From Christensenella sp. UBA7597 (lineage in GTDB: Bacteria > Bacillota > Clostridia > Christensenellales > Borkfalkiaceae), in NCBI GenBank assembly GCA_002474405.1, contig DLQW01000020.1, forward strand, positions 482-10,835: DNA of 10,354 nucleotides, in the 5' to 3' direction. This document shows positions 1-6,519 of this stretch, piece by piece. A program made the position numbers and the translations under genes. The notes under the pieces are model-generated. The model did not search any database. It saw only the letters and a list, made by a program, of their open reading frames with translations, and was not told the origin of the DNA. The stretch's first letter is position 1, and every line of letters begins with the position of its first letter.

Positions 1-103
1 ATTTGCACTAACTTTACAGAATTTAGGCTACATCTCAACAATAAAAATAATAGTCAAACAAGTTGACTTTTATTTTGTATTGTCTTCGATTTGCACTAAC
101 TTT
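1..103 (+). repeat. 15-bp direct repeat upstream of ychF (copies 1-15 and 89-103)
   Basis: The string atttgcactaacttt occurs at 1-15 and again at 89-103. Extended to 18 bases the copies differ at one position (a versus g at the 16th base). The second copy carries the TAACTTTG motif discussed under the ychF promoter; the first has TAACTTTA. The 73 bases between the copies are AT-rich and hold no gene. The repeat may be a duplicated promoter element or part of a larger repeat outside the window. Confidence 0.6.
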
Positions 104-104
104 G
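74..104 (+). promoter_or_regulatory. Bacteroidetes-type promoter candidate for ychF
   Basis: TTTG at 74-77 is followed after 19 bases by TAACTTTG at 97-104. This matches the known Bacteroidetes -33 TTTG and -7 TAnnTTTG consensus in sequence and spacing. No good sigma-A TTGACA/TATAAT pair with a 16-18 base spacer was found here: TTGACT at 63-68 has no -10 at the right distance, and GATAAT at 111-116 lacks a -35. This contrasts with the clear sigma-A promoters elsewhere in the window. Function in this host is inferred, not shown. Confidence 0.4.
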
Positions 105-114
105 CACACTGATA

Positions 115-130
115 ATAAAAACGTTTTTAT
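115..130. promoter_or_regulatory. 16-base perfect palindrome just before the ychF start
   Basis: ATAAAAACGTTTTTAT at 115-130 is a perfect inverted repeat ending four bases before the ATG at 135. It lies where a ribosome site would be expected, and no Shine-Dalgarno sequence is visible in front of this start. It could be an operator or an RNA hairpin hiding the start, but AT-rich palindromes of this length also arise by chance. Confidence 0.35.
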
Positions 131-134
131 AGAC

Positions 135-1256
135 ATGTCATTAAAATGTGGTATAGTAGGACTGCCTAACGTGGGCAAGTCCACTCTTTTCAACTGCCTG
201 TCCAGCGCTAAGGCACAGGCCGCCAATTTCCCTTTCTGCACCATCGAACCCAACGTAGGCGTGGTTGCCGTGCCCGACGAGCGGCTGGATAAGCTTGCCG
301 CCCTGTACCAGAGCAAAAAAGTAACCCCCGCCGTCATCGAATTCGTAGACATCGCGGGACTTGTGAAAGGCGCTTCGCACGGCGAAGGATTAGGCAACAA
401 ATTTCTTTCGCACATCCGCGAAGTAGACGCCATCGTGCACGTGGTGCGCTGCTTCGAGGACGCGAACATCACGCACGTCGAAAATTCCGTAGATCCCGTA
501 CGCGATATTCAGACGATCAATCTGGAACTCATTCTTTCCGATATGGAAACGGTGCAGACGCGTATGAACAAAGTGAAAAACAACGCGAAAGGCGGCGCCG
601 ACAAAAAAGCCGCGGAAGAATACGAATTTCTTGAAAAAATTTACGCGTTCCTTGAAAAGGAAAATCCCGCGCGTAATTTTACGGTAGACGAAAAAGACGA
701 AGAATTTTATAAAAATTTATTCCTGCTCACTTCGAAACCCGTAATTTACGCGGCGAACATCAAAGAAACGGACATGGGCAAAGACGAAGACTCTCTCCCC
801 TACGTCGTCCGCGTGAAAGAGTTTGCGAAAAACGAAGGCAGCGAAACGCTTGTCATCTGCGCGAAAACCGAAGAAGAGCTTTCGCAGATGGAAGCGGAGG
901 ACAAGGCGCTGTTTATGGAAGAATTCGGCTTGGGCGAAAGCGGACTGGACAGGCTGATTAAAAAATCGTATTCCCTGCTCGGCTTGATTTCCTATCTCAC
1001 CGCCGGCGAAAAGGAAACGCGCGCCTGGACGATTACCAAAGGCACGAAAGCGCCGCAGGCGGCGGGAAAAATCCATTCCGATTTCGAACGCGGATTTATC
1101 CGCGCCGACGTCGTGAACTGGGAAACGCTTGTATCTTTGGGCTCGCTGGTGGCGGCGAAAGAAAAAGGCAAGGTGCGCAGCGAAGGCAAAGAATACGTGA
1201 TGCAGGACGGCGACGTGGTAGAATTCTTCTTCAACGTTTCGAAGAGCACGAAATAA
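135..1256 (+). CDS. ychF: Redox-regulated ATPase YchF (Obg-class P-loop NTPase)
   Basis: YchF/OLA1 proteins are universally conserved Obg-family P-loop NTPases that bind ribosomes, hydrolyse ATP rather than GTP, and are linked to stress and oxidant responses. From ATG 135 the product is 373 residues, close to the usual 363-366. Visible motifs are the P-loop GLPNVGKST at residues 9-17, switch-region DIAGLVKGA, and the family-specific NIKE in place of NKxD, which explains the ATP preference. The C-terminal TGS region includes [11 protein letters not shown] and ends in FFFNV. The open frame extends upstream to 63, but family alignment and the conserved MSLKCGIVG start favour 135. No ribosome site is evident. 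The first ~70 codons use AAG, GCC and CTG more than the rest of the gene, which prefers AAA, GCG and CTT, and resemble Bacteroidetes YchF in sequence ([20 protein letters not shown]). The later part looks more Bacillota-like. The gene stands alone with its own terminator. Confidence 0.97.
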   Translation: MSLKCGIVGLPNVGKSTLFNCLSSAKAQAANFPFCTIEPNVGVVAVPDERLDKLAALYQSKKVTPAVIEFVDIAGLVKGASHGEGLGNKFLSHIREVDAIVHVVRCFEDANITHVENSVDPVRDIQTINLELILSDMETVQTRMNKVKNNAKGGADKKAAEEYEFLEKIYAFLEKENPARNFTVDEKDEEFYKNLFLLTSKPVIYAANIKETDMGKDEDSLPYVVRVKEFAKNEGSETLVICAKTEEELSQMEAEDKALFMEEFGLGESGLDRLIKKSYSLLGLISYLTAGEKETRAWTITKGTKAPQAAGKIHSDFERGFIRADVVNWETLVSLGSLVAAKEKGKVRSEGKEYVMQDGDVVEFFFNVSKSTK

Positions 1257-1280
1257 TCGCGGTTTTGCAAATAAAATTAC

Positions 1281-1311
1281 CCGCTCTCCCGAAAAGGAGA
1301 ACGGTTTTTTT
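1281..1311 (+). terminator. Rho-independent terminator after ychF, possibly bidirectional
   Basis: The arms 1281-1289 (CCGCTCTCC) and 1296-1304 (GGAGAACGG) pair with one internal mismatch around a six-base loop and are followed by seven T at 1305-1311. It sits 25 bases after the ychF stop. On the - strand the same hairpin follows the radC stop at 1339 and runs into a T-rich stretch (GTAATTTTATTTG), so it probably also ends the convergent radC transcript. Confidence 0.85.
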
Positions 1312-1338
1312 ATACGCCGCAGTTATCCGCAGAAATTA

Positions 1339-2232
1339 TTATCGTTTTCTTCCGTAAAACGCCCCTGCTCTGCTTTCGATGCCGTCCCTGAGCGATTCCG
1401 TCTGCAACCGCATTTTTTCATTGGCTTCGCCCTGAAAATTTCTGTCCACGCACTCCCGCTGCCGCCGCTTCGCTTCTTCGTACATTTTCGCCGAAGAAAA
1501 AATAGATTGCAGCGAGTAATTTTCGTTGATGTAACTCATTTCGCCCACCGCGTAATAACTATATACGTCCTCTTTGCCGCTGACGATAAAATGATCGCAC
1601 AAAAGCACGTCGAACGTACTGCAAATCATCTGAATCACTTTCGTGGCGGCATTGTCCGCGTCCGACGGCAACGCCGAATCTTTAGGGTGATTGTGCACGA
1701 GAATCACTCCTTTCGGTTTTTGAATCACCAGACTTTCCCCGATCGCCGCCGTGGGTACGGAAACGTTCGTTTCGCTGAATCCGCCGTATTCTTCCCTGCA
1801 GACGATGTTCATTTTTTTATCGAGAAAGTACATATCGAACGTTTCGAACCGCAGCCCGGAATATTCGCGCCGCGCGTACTTCACAAACTCTTTCACGTCG
1901 TAATATTTCGGGTAGCAGGCGCCGCTTGAACGGAATTTTTTAAAAAACACGCCGATCACGCGAAGATATGCCGCCACGCTGGGACCTACCCCTTCCACCG
2001 TCTGCAACTGTTCCGTCGTTCTCGTAAAAATATTTTCGATACTGCCGAATTTCCGAAGCAGCGCGTGCGCCACGGGATTTGTATTTTTTCTCGGATACGC
2101 GTTGAACAGCAACCCTTCCAGCCATTCGTGTTCTTCCAGTCCGCCCGATTCGAATTTCGCTATCAGCCTGCCCCTGTGCCCCTCGTGCGTTGTATCCGGC
2201 TTTTTCTTTTCCGGAACGTCCGTTTCCATCAT
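1339..2232 (-). CDS. radC: RadC/JAMM-domain protein with C-terminal extension
   Basis: RadC proteins combine an N-terminal UPF0758/helix-hairpin-helix region with a JAMM-type zinc-binding fold. They are often called DNA-repair proteins, but the cellular role is unsettled. Read from ATG 2232 the product is 297 residues; the second ATG (2229) is equally possible. Visible parts are GHRGR near residue 20, a helix-hairpin-helix TVEGVGPSVAAYL at about 78-90, and the JAMM site with candidate Glu130, HNH at 180-182 and the S/D pair at 190-193 (SDAD). The frame stays open to 2298, but the promoter's -10 and -35 elements lie inside that extension, so the short start is preferred; GGAGG precedes it by about 14 bases. 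Typical RadC is about 225 residues. Here about 65 extra residues after FIVSGKEDVYSYYAVGEM form a charged, Glu/Arg/Lys-rich, probably helical tail. The gene is alone on its strand. Confidence 0.93.
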   Translation of the reverse strand: MMETDVPEKKKPDTTHEGHRGRLIAKFESGGLEEHEWLEGLLFNAYPRKNTNPVAHALLRKFGSIENIFTRTTEQLQTVEGVGPSVAAYLRVIGVFFKKFRSSGACYPKYYDVKEFVKYARREYSGLRFETFDMYFLDKKMNIVCREEYGGFSETNVSVPTAAIGESLVIQKPKGVILVHNHPKDSALPSDADNAATKVIQMICSTFDVLLCDHFIVSGKEDVYSYYAVGEMSYINENYSLQSIFSSAKMYEEAKRRQRECVDRNFQGEANEKMRLQTESLRDGIESRAGAFYGRKR

Positions 2233-2269
2233 CGGTCTTTCTTCTTCCTCCGTATCGGTTATATAAAGT

Positions 2270-2298
2270 ATTGTAACATATTTTCCTTGCAATGTCAA
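2270..2298 (-). promoter_or_regulatory. Near-consensus sigma-A promoter of radC
   Basis: On the - strand TTGACA (2293-2298) and TACAAT (2270-2275) are separated by exactly 17 bases. Transcription should begin near 2263, giving a leader of about 30 bases that includes GGAGG. This is one of the best promoter matches in the window and fixes the radC start downstream of 2263. Confidence 0.85.
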
Positions 2299-2370
2299 TG
2301 AAACAAAAGGCTTGCGCGCCGCTTTCTTCCGTTTTCTCCGTCTCTTTTTCTCTTATGCGGCGCGCCGCGC

Positions 2371-2399
2371 TTGACTTTTCGCCTTTCTTTTGCTATAAT
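2371..2399 (+). promoter_or_regulatory. Sigma-A promoter of the PPTase-mtnN-ung operon (leaderless start)
   Basis: TTGACT at 2371-2376 and TATAAT at 2394-2399 are separated by 17 bases, and the spacer ends in TGC, an extended -10. With the last T of the -10 taken as -7, +1 falls at 2406, the A of the PPTase ATG. A perfect 12-base palindrome GCGGCGCGCCGC at 2357-2368 abuts the -35. It could be an operator, but its base composition makes chance plausible. Confidence 0.85.
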
Positions 2400-2405
2400 T
2401 TTTTT

Positions 2406-2951
2406 ATGACAGAACTCTTTTACGCGCCGCGCGGCGGCACTTCGCGCGATTTCGTTGCGCGCGTGCTTGGCGATTGTTACGGATTCGACAACGTAACCTT
2501 TTCGCGTTCCGCCTCCGGAAAGCCTTTGTGCGACGCCCCCGTTTGTTTTTCGCTTTCGCATACGCGGGAATATTTCTTTCTCGCCGTATCGGAAAAAGAA
2601 GTCGGCGCCGACGCGGAATCTCTTTCGCGGCGCGGCGATTTTTCCGCGATTATTTCGCGGCTGCCCGAAAGCGAACGCGCGCGCGCCCTCGCTTCGCCCG
2701 AAGAATTTTTAAAACTCTGGACGGAACGGGAAGCCGTTGCAAAATACCTTTCCGCGCCCGTGTTTTCCGTATTCGGAAAAATAACGCTTAAACGCGGCGA
2801 AGATACGACGCGGCACGTGTTTTTAAACGGTAAAGAACTGCCCGTACGGCTGTTTGCCGCGGAAATCGCGGGGCACGCCGTGGCTATCTGCGCGGAAAAA
2901 AACGAACGATTCGGAAAAATTCATTATCTTCAGGGAGATTTACATCAATGA
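2406..2951 (+). CDS. 4'-phosphopantetheinyl transferase, Sfp superfamily
   Basis: The family moves the phosphopantetheine arm from coenzyme A to a serine of carrier proteins (acyl, peptidyl or aryl carrier domains), a cytoplasmic Mg-dependent reaction. The 181-residue product shows the diagnostic motifs: FSLSHT at 48-53, the metal site VGADAE at 66-71 with Asp69 and Glu71, and WTEREAVAK at 105-113 with Glu109 and Lys113. It is at the short end for Sfp-like enzymes (about 200-230) and longer than AcpS (about 120). The ATG at 2406 is the only Met codon in the mature frame and lies seven bases after a TATAAT box, with no ribosome site, so leaderless translation is inferred. The frame extends upstream to 2292 only through the promoter. 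The stop overlaps the next start (ATGA), indicating translational coupling with mtnN. No carrier protein or synthase gene lies in the window, so the substrate is unknown. Confidence 0.88.
   Translation: MTELFYAPRGGTSRDFVARVLGDCYGFDNVTFSRSASGKPLCDAPVCFSLSHTREYFFLAVSEKEVGADAESLSRRGDFSAIISRLPESERARALASPEEFLKLWTEREAVAKYLSAPVFSVFGKITLKRGEDTTRHVFLNGKELPVRLFAAEIAGHAVAICAEKNERFGKIHYLQGDLHQ
2932..2938 (+). promoter_or_regulatory. Ribosome binding site of mtnN inside the PPTase gene
   Basis: AGGGAGA at 2932-2938 stands nine bases before ATG 2948 and is embedded in the last codons of the PPTase. Because the PPTase itself has no leader, this is the first conventional ribosome site on the operon transcript. 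Confidence 0.7.
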
Positions 2952-3616
2952 TTACGGCAATTATCGCAATGGAAAGCGAAGCGGAAATTCTTCTGAAAAA
3001 CGCAACCGTTACGGCGGAAAAAACGCTTCTCGGCAAAAAAACGTACGAGGGCGAATTTCACGGCAAAAAATTCGCGCTCGTTATGTGCGGCGTGGGCAAA
3101 GTAAACGCAGCCATCGGCGCGGCGGCGGGCATTTCCGCCTATCGCCCGTCCTCGGTTTTAAATTTCGGCGTTGCGGGCGGTCTGAACGAATCCGCAAAGC
3201 TTTGCGAAGTATACGCCATCAACAAAGCCGTACAGTTCGATTTCGATTTAACGCAGCTGAACGGCGGAAAAATCGGCACGCTGGACGAATATACCGAAAA
3301 TTATCTTCCGCTTTCCCCTCTTCCGTCTCCTCTTTCCTCTGCGTTTCCCGTACGCGCGCTTGCCACGGCGGACAGATTCAACGATTCCGCGGCGGATTAC
3401 GCGCTGCTGACGAAAGAACTGAACGCCGATATACGGGATATGGAAGGTTGCGCAATCGTGCAGACGGCAAAAAACGCGGGCGTTCCCGTATATTCTTTCA
3501 AGGCGATTTCCGACGTCGCGGGCAGCGGCAGCACCACGCAGCAGTACCTGCAAAACCGCGCGGCGGCGCTTTTCAACCTTGAAAAGGCGCTTCCCGGAAT
3601 CTTTGCGGCGCTGTAA
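2948..3616 (+). CDS. mtnN: 5'-methylthioadenosine/S-adenosylhomocysteine nucleosidase
   Basis: MTAN cleaves the N-glycosidic bond of methylthioadenosine, S-adenosylhomocysteine and 5'-deoxyadenosine to release adenine. It clears inhibitory products of SAM-dependent methylation, polyamine synthesis and radical-SAM chemistry. The product has 222 residues (about 230 is usual). Motifs: IIAMESEAE near the start with catalytic Glu11; CGVGKVNAA at 47-55; NFGVAGGL at 72-79; DMEG at 164-167 with Met165/Glu166 for ribose binding; and KAISDVA at 185-191 with catalytic Asp189. A short Pro/Ser/Leu run at about 120-134 is encoded by a pyrimidine-rich tract (3303-3350) and looks like a surface-loop change. 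The start overlaps the PPTase stop by four bases and ung follows after 29 bases, so the three genes form one operon. The 5'-deoxyadenosine activity would also suit a cell with a glycyl-radical activase, but that link is inference. Confidence 0.93.
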   Translation: MITAIIAMESEAEILLKNATVTAEKTLLGKKTYEGEFHGKKFALVMCGVGKVNAAIGAAAGISAYRPSSVLNFGVAGGLNESAKLCEVYAINKAVQFDFDLTQLNGGKIGTLDEYTENYLPLSPLPSPLSSAFPVRALATADRFNDSAADYALLTKELNADIRDMEGCAIVQTAKNAGVPVYSFKAISDVAGSGSTTQQYLQNRAAALFNLEKALPGIFAAL

Positions 3617-3645
3617 TAAAAAACACTACCGAACAGGAAAAAATT

Positions 3646-4314
3646 ATGATTGATTTAGGCGACTGGAACGAAATTTTGTCTCCGCTGTTTCAGGCGGACG
3701 AATACAAAAAAATCAGAAAATTTTTAATCGAAGAATATTCGAATCATACCGTTTACCCGGATATGTACGATTTGTACAACTGCTTCCGTTTCACGCCGTT
3801 CAAAAACGTGAAAGCGGTGCTTTTGGGGCAGGACCCCTACCATAACGAAGGGCAGGCGCACGGGCTTTGCTTTTCGGTAAAGGACGGCGTTGAACCGCCG
3901 CCCTCGCTGGTAAACATTTTCAAAGAATTAAACAGCGACCTCGGCTACGAACCGCCGAAAAGCGGCAACCTCACCAAATGGGCGAACGAAGGCGTTCTGC
4001 TTTTAAACACTTCGCTCACCGTACGCGCGCATATGGCGAATTCTCATTCGAAATGCGGCTGGTCGTGGTTTACCGATAACGTGATACGCATCATTTCCGA
4101 AAAGAAAGAGCACGTGGTATTTATCCTCTGGGGCGGGAACGCGCGCAGCAAAAAGCCGCTGATCGACGCGAATAAGCACCTGATTTTAGAGTGCGCGCAC
4201 CCCTCGCCGCTTTCCGCGTACAACGGATTTTTCGGCTGCCGCCACTTTTCGAAAACCAACGCGTATTTAACCGCGCACGGCATCGCGCCGATCGACTGGA
4301 ATTTAAACGACTGA
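3646..4314 (+). CDS. ung: Uracil-DNA glycosylase, family 1
   Basis: Ung removes uracil from DNA, starting base excision repair of deaminated cytosine or misincorporated dUMP. The 222-residue product matches the family length of about 220-230 and has all key motifs: the water-activating loop GQDPYH at 61-66 with Asp63, the minor-groove PPPSL at 84-88, LLLN at 118-121 with the uracil-reading Asn121, and the leucine-loop HPSPLSAY at 185-192 with His185. AGGAAA at 3635-3640 lies five bases before the ATG. It is the last gene of the PPTase-mtnN-ung operon and is followed by a strong terminator. Grouping a DNA repair enzyme with mtnN and a PPTase has no obvious biochemical logic and probably reflects shared housekeeping expression. 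Confidence 0.97.
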   Translation: MIDLGDWNEILSPLFQADEYKKIRKFLIEEYSNHTVYPDMYDLYNCFRFTPFKNVKAVLLGQDPYHNEGQAHGLCFSVKDGVEPPPSLVNIFKELNSDLGYEPPKSGNLTKWANEGVLLLNTSLTVRAHMANSHSKCGWSWFTDNVIRIISEKKEHVVFILWGGNARSKKPLIDANKHLILECAHPSPLSAYNGFFGCRHFSKTNAYLTAHGIAPIDWNLND

Positions 4315-4345
4315 TTTTTTGCGGATAAAACTTAATAATTTTTAC

Positions 4346-4369
4346 AAGCCCTCGCGCGAGGGCTTTTTT
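4346..4369 (+). terminator. Rho-independent terminator after ung
   Basis: AAGCCCTCGCGCGAGGGCTT at 4346-4365 is a perfect 20-base inverted repeat that can fold into an eight-pair stem with a GCGC loop. It runs into six T at 4364-4369, about 30 bases after the ung stop. It is the clearest terminator in the window. Confidence 0.93.
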
Positions 4370-4422
4370 CTTGCCGTTTTTTCCATAAAGCAAGGGATAT
4401 TTCCGCCTGCCGCGCGCGTAAA

Positions 4423-4448
4423 TATAATAGAATACTTTTGTTTGGGAG
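4423..4448 (+). promoter_or_regulatory. -10 box and ribosome site of the beta-helix/WxL-like gene
   Basis: TATAAT at 4423-4428 lies 26 bases before ATG 4455, and GGGAG at 4444-4448 stands six bases before it. At the expected distance only TTTCCG (4400-4405) is present as a -35, so the promoter is weak or needs an activator or another sigma factor. An in-frame TAG at 4428-4430 excludes an upstream-extended protein. Confidence 0.55.
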
Positions 4449-4454
4449 ATTGCC

Positions 4455-6302
4455 ATGGCTCAAATCAACGTTACCACCTTTCCGGAATTCAAAGCCGCCG
4501 TAGAGGACGCCGATTCCACAGAAATTTTTCTGCTGAACGATATCGCCTTTTCCGGCGGAATTAAAATCCCCGTCGCAAAAAAAACGCTTGTCATCGACGG
4601 CAACGGGCATACGATTACCGACAATAATTCTTCTTCGTATACCGACGCTTTATACGTGCCCGCCGGCGCGGGAACGCTTTCCGTTACCGTAAAAAACGCC
4701 GTCTGGAGCGGCAGAAATTATTACGGCGTCGTGTGCGTCTACGACGACGCGGCGAACGCGAACGTAACCGTAATTCTTGAAAACATCTCCTATCGCGGTC
4801 CGCAGATGATATACAACCGCTACGGCACAACGAAAATCGTCGGCTGCAATGTCTCTATCGAAAAAAACGGCGCAAGCGCTTCCCCGCAGGAATTCGCCGA
4901 AGCCAACCGCCTGATTTTTTCCGGCGTTACGAAAATTTCTTCGCAAACCGCTTCAAACGCCGTCATCTGGTTCCCTTTCGCTTCCTCCGCTCTTACGGTA
5001 GAAGAAAACGCAAGCCTTACCGTCGACGCGCCGGATACTTACCTTATTTATTCCGATTCCGCCGCAAAACCGACGCTCTCCTTTCTGGCAAATTCGAAAA
5101 CGCAGATTTCAGTAAAAAGCGGACTTTTTTACGCTGCCGGCGCCTCCGCGCATATCGCCTCATCCTGCGTCGTAAATGCGGGCGCGTCTTTTTCCGCCAC
5201 GGCAACGGCAAATAACGGCGTGCCGCTTTTCAAATGCGCGGGCGAACTCACCGTCCACAAAAACGCTTCGTTTCACCTTATCATGCCCGCAAAAGGCACC
5301 TCTCCGCTGCTGTATTTTTCCGCCGCCGCAAAAGTATCTTTCACCGAACCGAAAAGCATATTGCTGTATTCAACCGGCGGAAAGGTATTTTCTTTTGCCG
5401 CCGGCAGCACTTCAACTCCGAACAAAATTCACGTAAACGCCAACAAAATCAATTTCTGGACGAGTGCAAAAACGCCATTCGCCTCCGCAGGCGGCTTCGA
5501 CGACGTTCCGTTTACGGCAATCGGAAAACAGGACGGCGAAAACGTAACCGTTGAAGAAACGCTTAGCTCTTCCGCGTACCTTGCCGCGGAAAGCAATCTT
5601 GTTGCGGGCGACGGCGGCTATCCGTTAAGCGCCGCAAATTTCGACCTTTTAAAAGCGGCGGTATTTTCGGCGGGAAAGCTGCCTCTTTACACCGATCGCA
5701 TCACCGATATTTCCGCAGCCGTTACGGGCACGACGGAAGCCGGCGCCGCCATCGAAGGTACGGCGGGAAACGCAACCCTGCAAGCCACAGCCGACGAAAA
5801 CGGCGATTTTTCCGCGCCGCTTTCCGAAAAAGCCGCCGTAGGAGAAACCGCCGTAATCAAAGCGAATAAAAATTTTTTAACCGTAAGCGAAACGCTTATC
5901 GTACAAGGCAGCGTAAGCATAACTTATCTGCCCGATATTCCCTTCAACGCCTTCGCCGCGCCCCGCCGCACCGCAAACGTGCTCCGCGAAAACCCGGACT
6001 GGCACCTCGAACTGACGGATACCCGCCCGAACGGCGGCGACTGGCGGCTGTACGTAACTCTGGAAACGCCGCTGCAATCGGACGGCAACGCCATCGAAAA
6101 CGCGGTAACGTTCGTTGAAAACGCTTCCGTTTCCGCGCTCTCTTCCGTTCCCCTTATCGTCAAAGAAGGCGTTTCCTCCGCAGCCGGCAAAATCATTCTT
6201 TCCTGGAAAGAAGCAGAAGGCATTTTGCTCTCTTTAAGCGAAACCGAAATCTATCGGAAAGGCAAATATTCGGCAACGCTGAAATGGAACGCGGAATTTT
6301 AA
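4455..6302 (+). CDS. Pectate-lyase-like beta-helix / WxL-like protein without signal peptide
   Basis: The 615-residue product resembles Bacillota surface adhesins in its parts. The N-terminal TTFPEFKAAVEDADSTEI, LNDI and LVIDGNGHTI are typical of the pectate-lyase-like adhesive domain. The following ~350 residues are repetitive Ser/Ala/Asn/Thr-rich beta-strand sequence consistent with a right-handed beta-helix. About 415-485 resembles a bacterial Ig-like module (AVTGTTEAGAAIEGTAG). About 486-615 resembles a WxL wall-binding domain, with WHL at 516-518, WRL at 530-532 and a closing KYSATLKW ending at Trp611. No enzyme active site is apparent. The protein begins directly with the domain (MAQINVTTF): there is no signal peptide, no LPxTG, no membrane helix, and an in-frame stop upstream. 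It may use an unusual export route, lie in the mother cell as a spore-surface protein, or be an incomplete copy. It converges on the DUF11-like gene. Domain names are by eye; function is not known. Confidence 0.72.
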   Translation: MAQINVTTFPEFKAAVEDADSTEIFLLNDIAFSGGIKIPVAKKTLVIDGNGHTITDNNSSSYTDALYVPAGAGTLSVTVKNAVWSGRNYYGVVCVYDDAANANVTVILENISYRGPQMIYNRYGTTKIVGCNVSIEKNGASASPQEFAEANRLIFSGVTKISSQTASNAVIWFPFASSALTVEENASLTVDAPDTYLIYSDSAAKPTLSFLANSKTQISVKSGLFYAAGASAHIASSCVVNAGASFSATATANNGVPLFKCAGELTVHKNASFHLIMPAKGTSPLLYFSAAAKVSFTEPKSILLYSTGGKVFSFAAGSTSTPNKIHVNANKINFWTSAKTPFASAGGFDDVPFTAIGKQDGENVTVEETLSSSAYLAAESNLVAGDGGYPLSAANFDLLKAAVFSAGKLPLYTDRITDISAAVTGTTEAGAAIEGTAGNATLQATADENGDFSAPLSEKAAVGETAVIKANKNFLTVSETLIVQGSVSITYLPDIPFNAFAAPRRTANVLRENPDWHLELTDTRPNGGDWRLYVTLETPLQSDGNAIENAVTFVENASVSALSSVPLIVKEGVSSAAGKIILSWKEAEGILLSLSETEIYRKGKYSATLKWNAEF

Positions 6303-6333
6303 ACCTTGCCCCGCGAAAAACGGAAAGCCGCGC

Positions 6334-6519
6334 CTATACCCGCGTGCGCGTCTGATACCCGATGACGTTGGAAACCACGTCGTCGTAACCGGGAGCTTTC
6401 AGCGTAACGAAGTCGGAAAAATTCCGCCGCTTTTCAAAATGCGTTTTGCAATCGCAGCAGCCGCCCGAAAAACAATCGCTCCGCCGATCAAAAGCGCCCG
6501 CCGCGTAGATTTTTACTTC
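6334..6519 (-). pseudogene. Start-less cysteine-rich reading frame downstream of the DUF11-like gene
   Basis: Directly behind the DUF11-like stop (TGA 6520-6518) a second frame on the same strand runs for 61 residues to TAG at 6334-6336. It uses codons typical of the window (GCG, GGC, GAC, AAA) and ends in APGYDDVVSNVIGYQTRTRV. It contains the cluster DCFSGGCCDC, four Cys in nine residues. The frame is open only back to a TGA at 6547-6549 and holds no ATG, GTG or TTG, so it has no normal start. It is in the +1 frame relative to the DUF11-like gene: skipping the T of the GCG-TGA-A junction would join them. It could be a gene remnant, a C-terminal extension reached by a +1 shift, or the result of one inserted base in the assembly. 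It explains most of the otherwise gene-free stretch 6303-6517. No homologue recognised. Confidence 0.4.

Noticed and set aside
2357..2368. GCGGCGCGCCGC palindrome as an operator
   Set aside because: Position next to the -35 is suggestive, but GCG/CGC runs are everywhere in this sequence. Not listed as a separate site.
2854..3582. 242-codon + strand frame over mtnN
   Set aside because: Out-of-frame shadow; mtnN in the other frame has all catalytic motifs and a good ribosome site.
4428..4455. Hidden upstream signal peptide for the beta-helix protein
   Set aside because: An in-frame TAG at 4428-4430 and no hydrophobic codons between it and ATG 4455.
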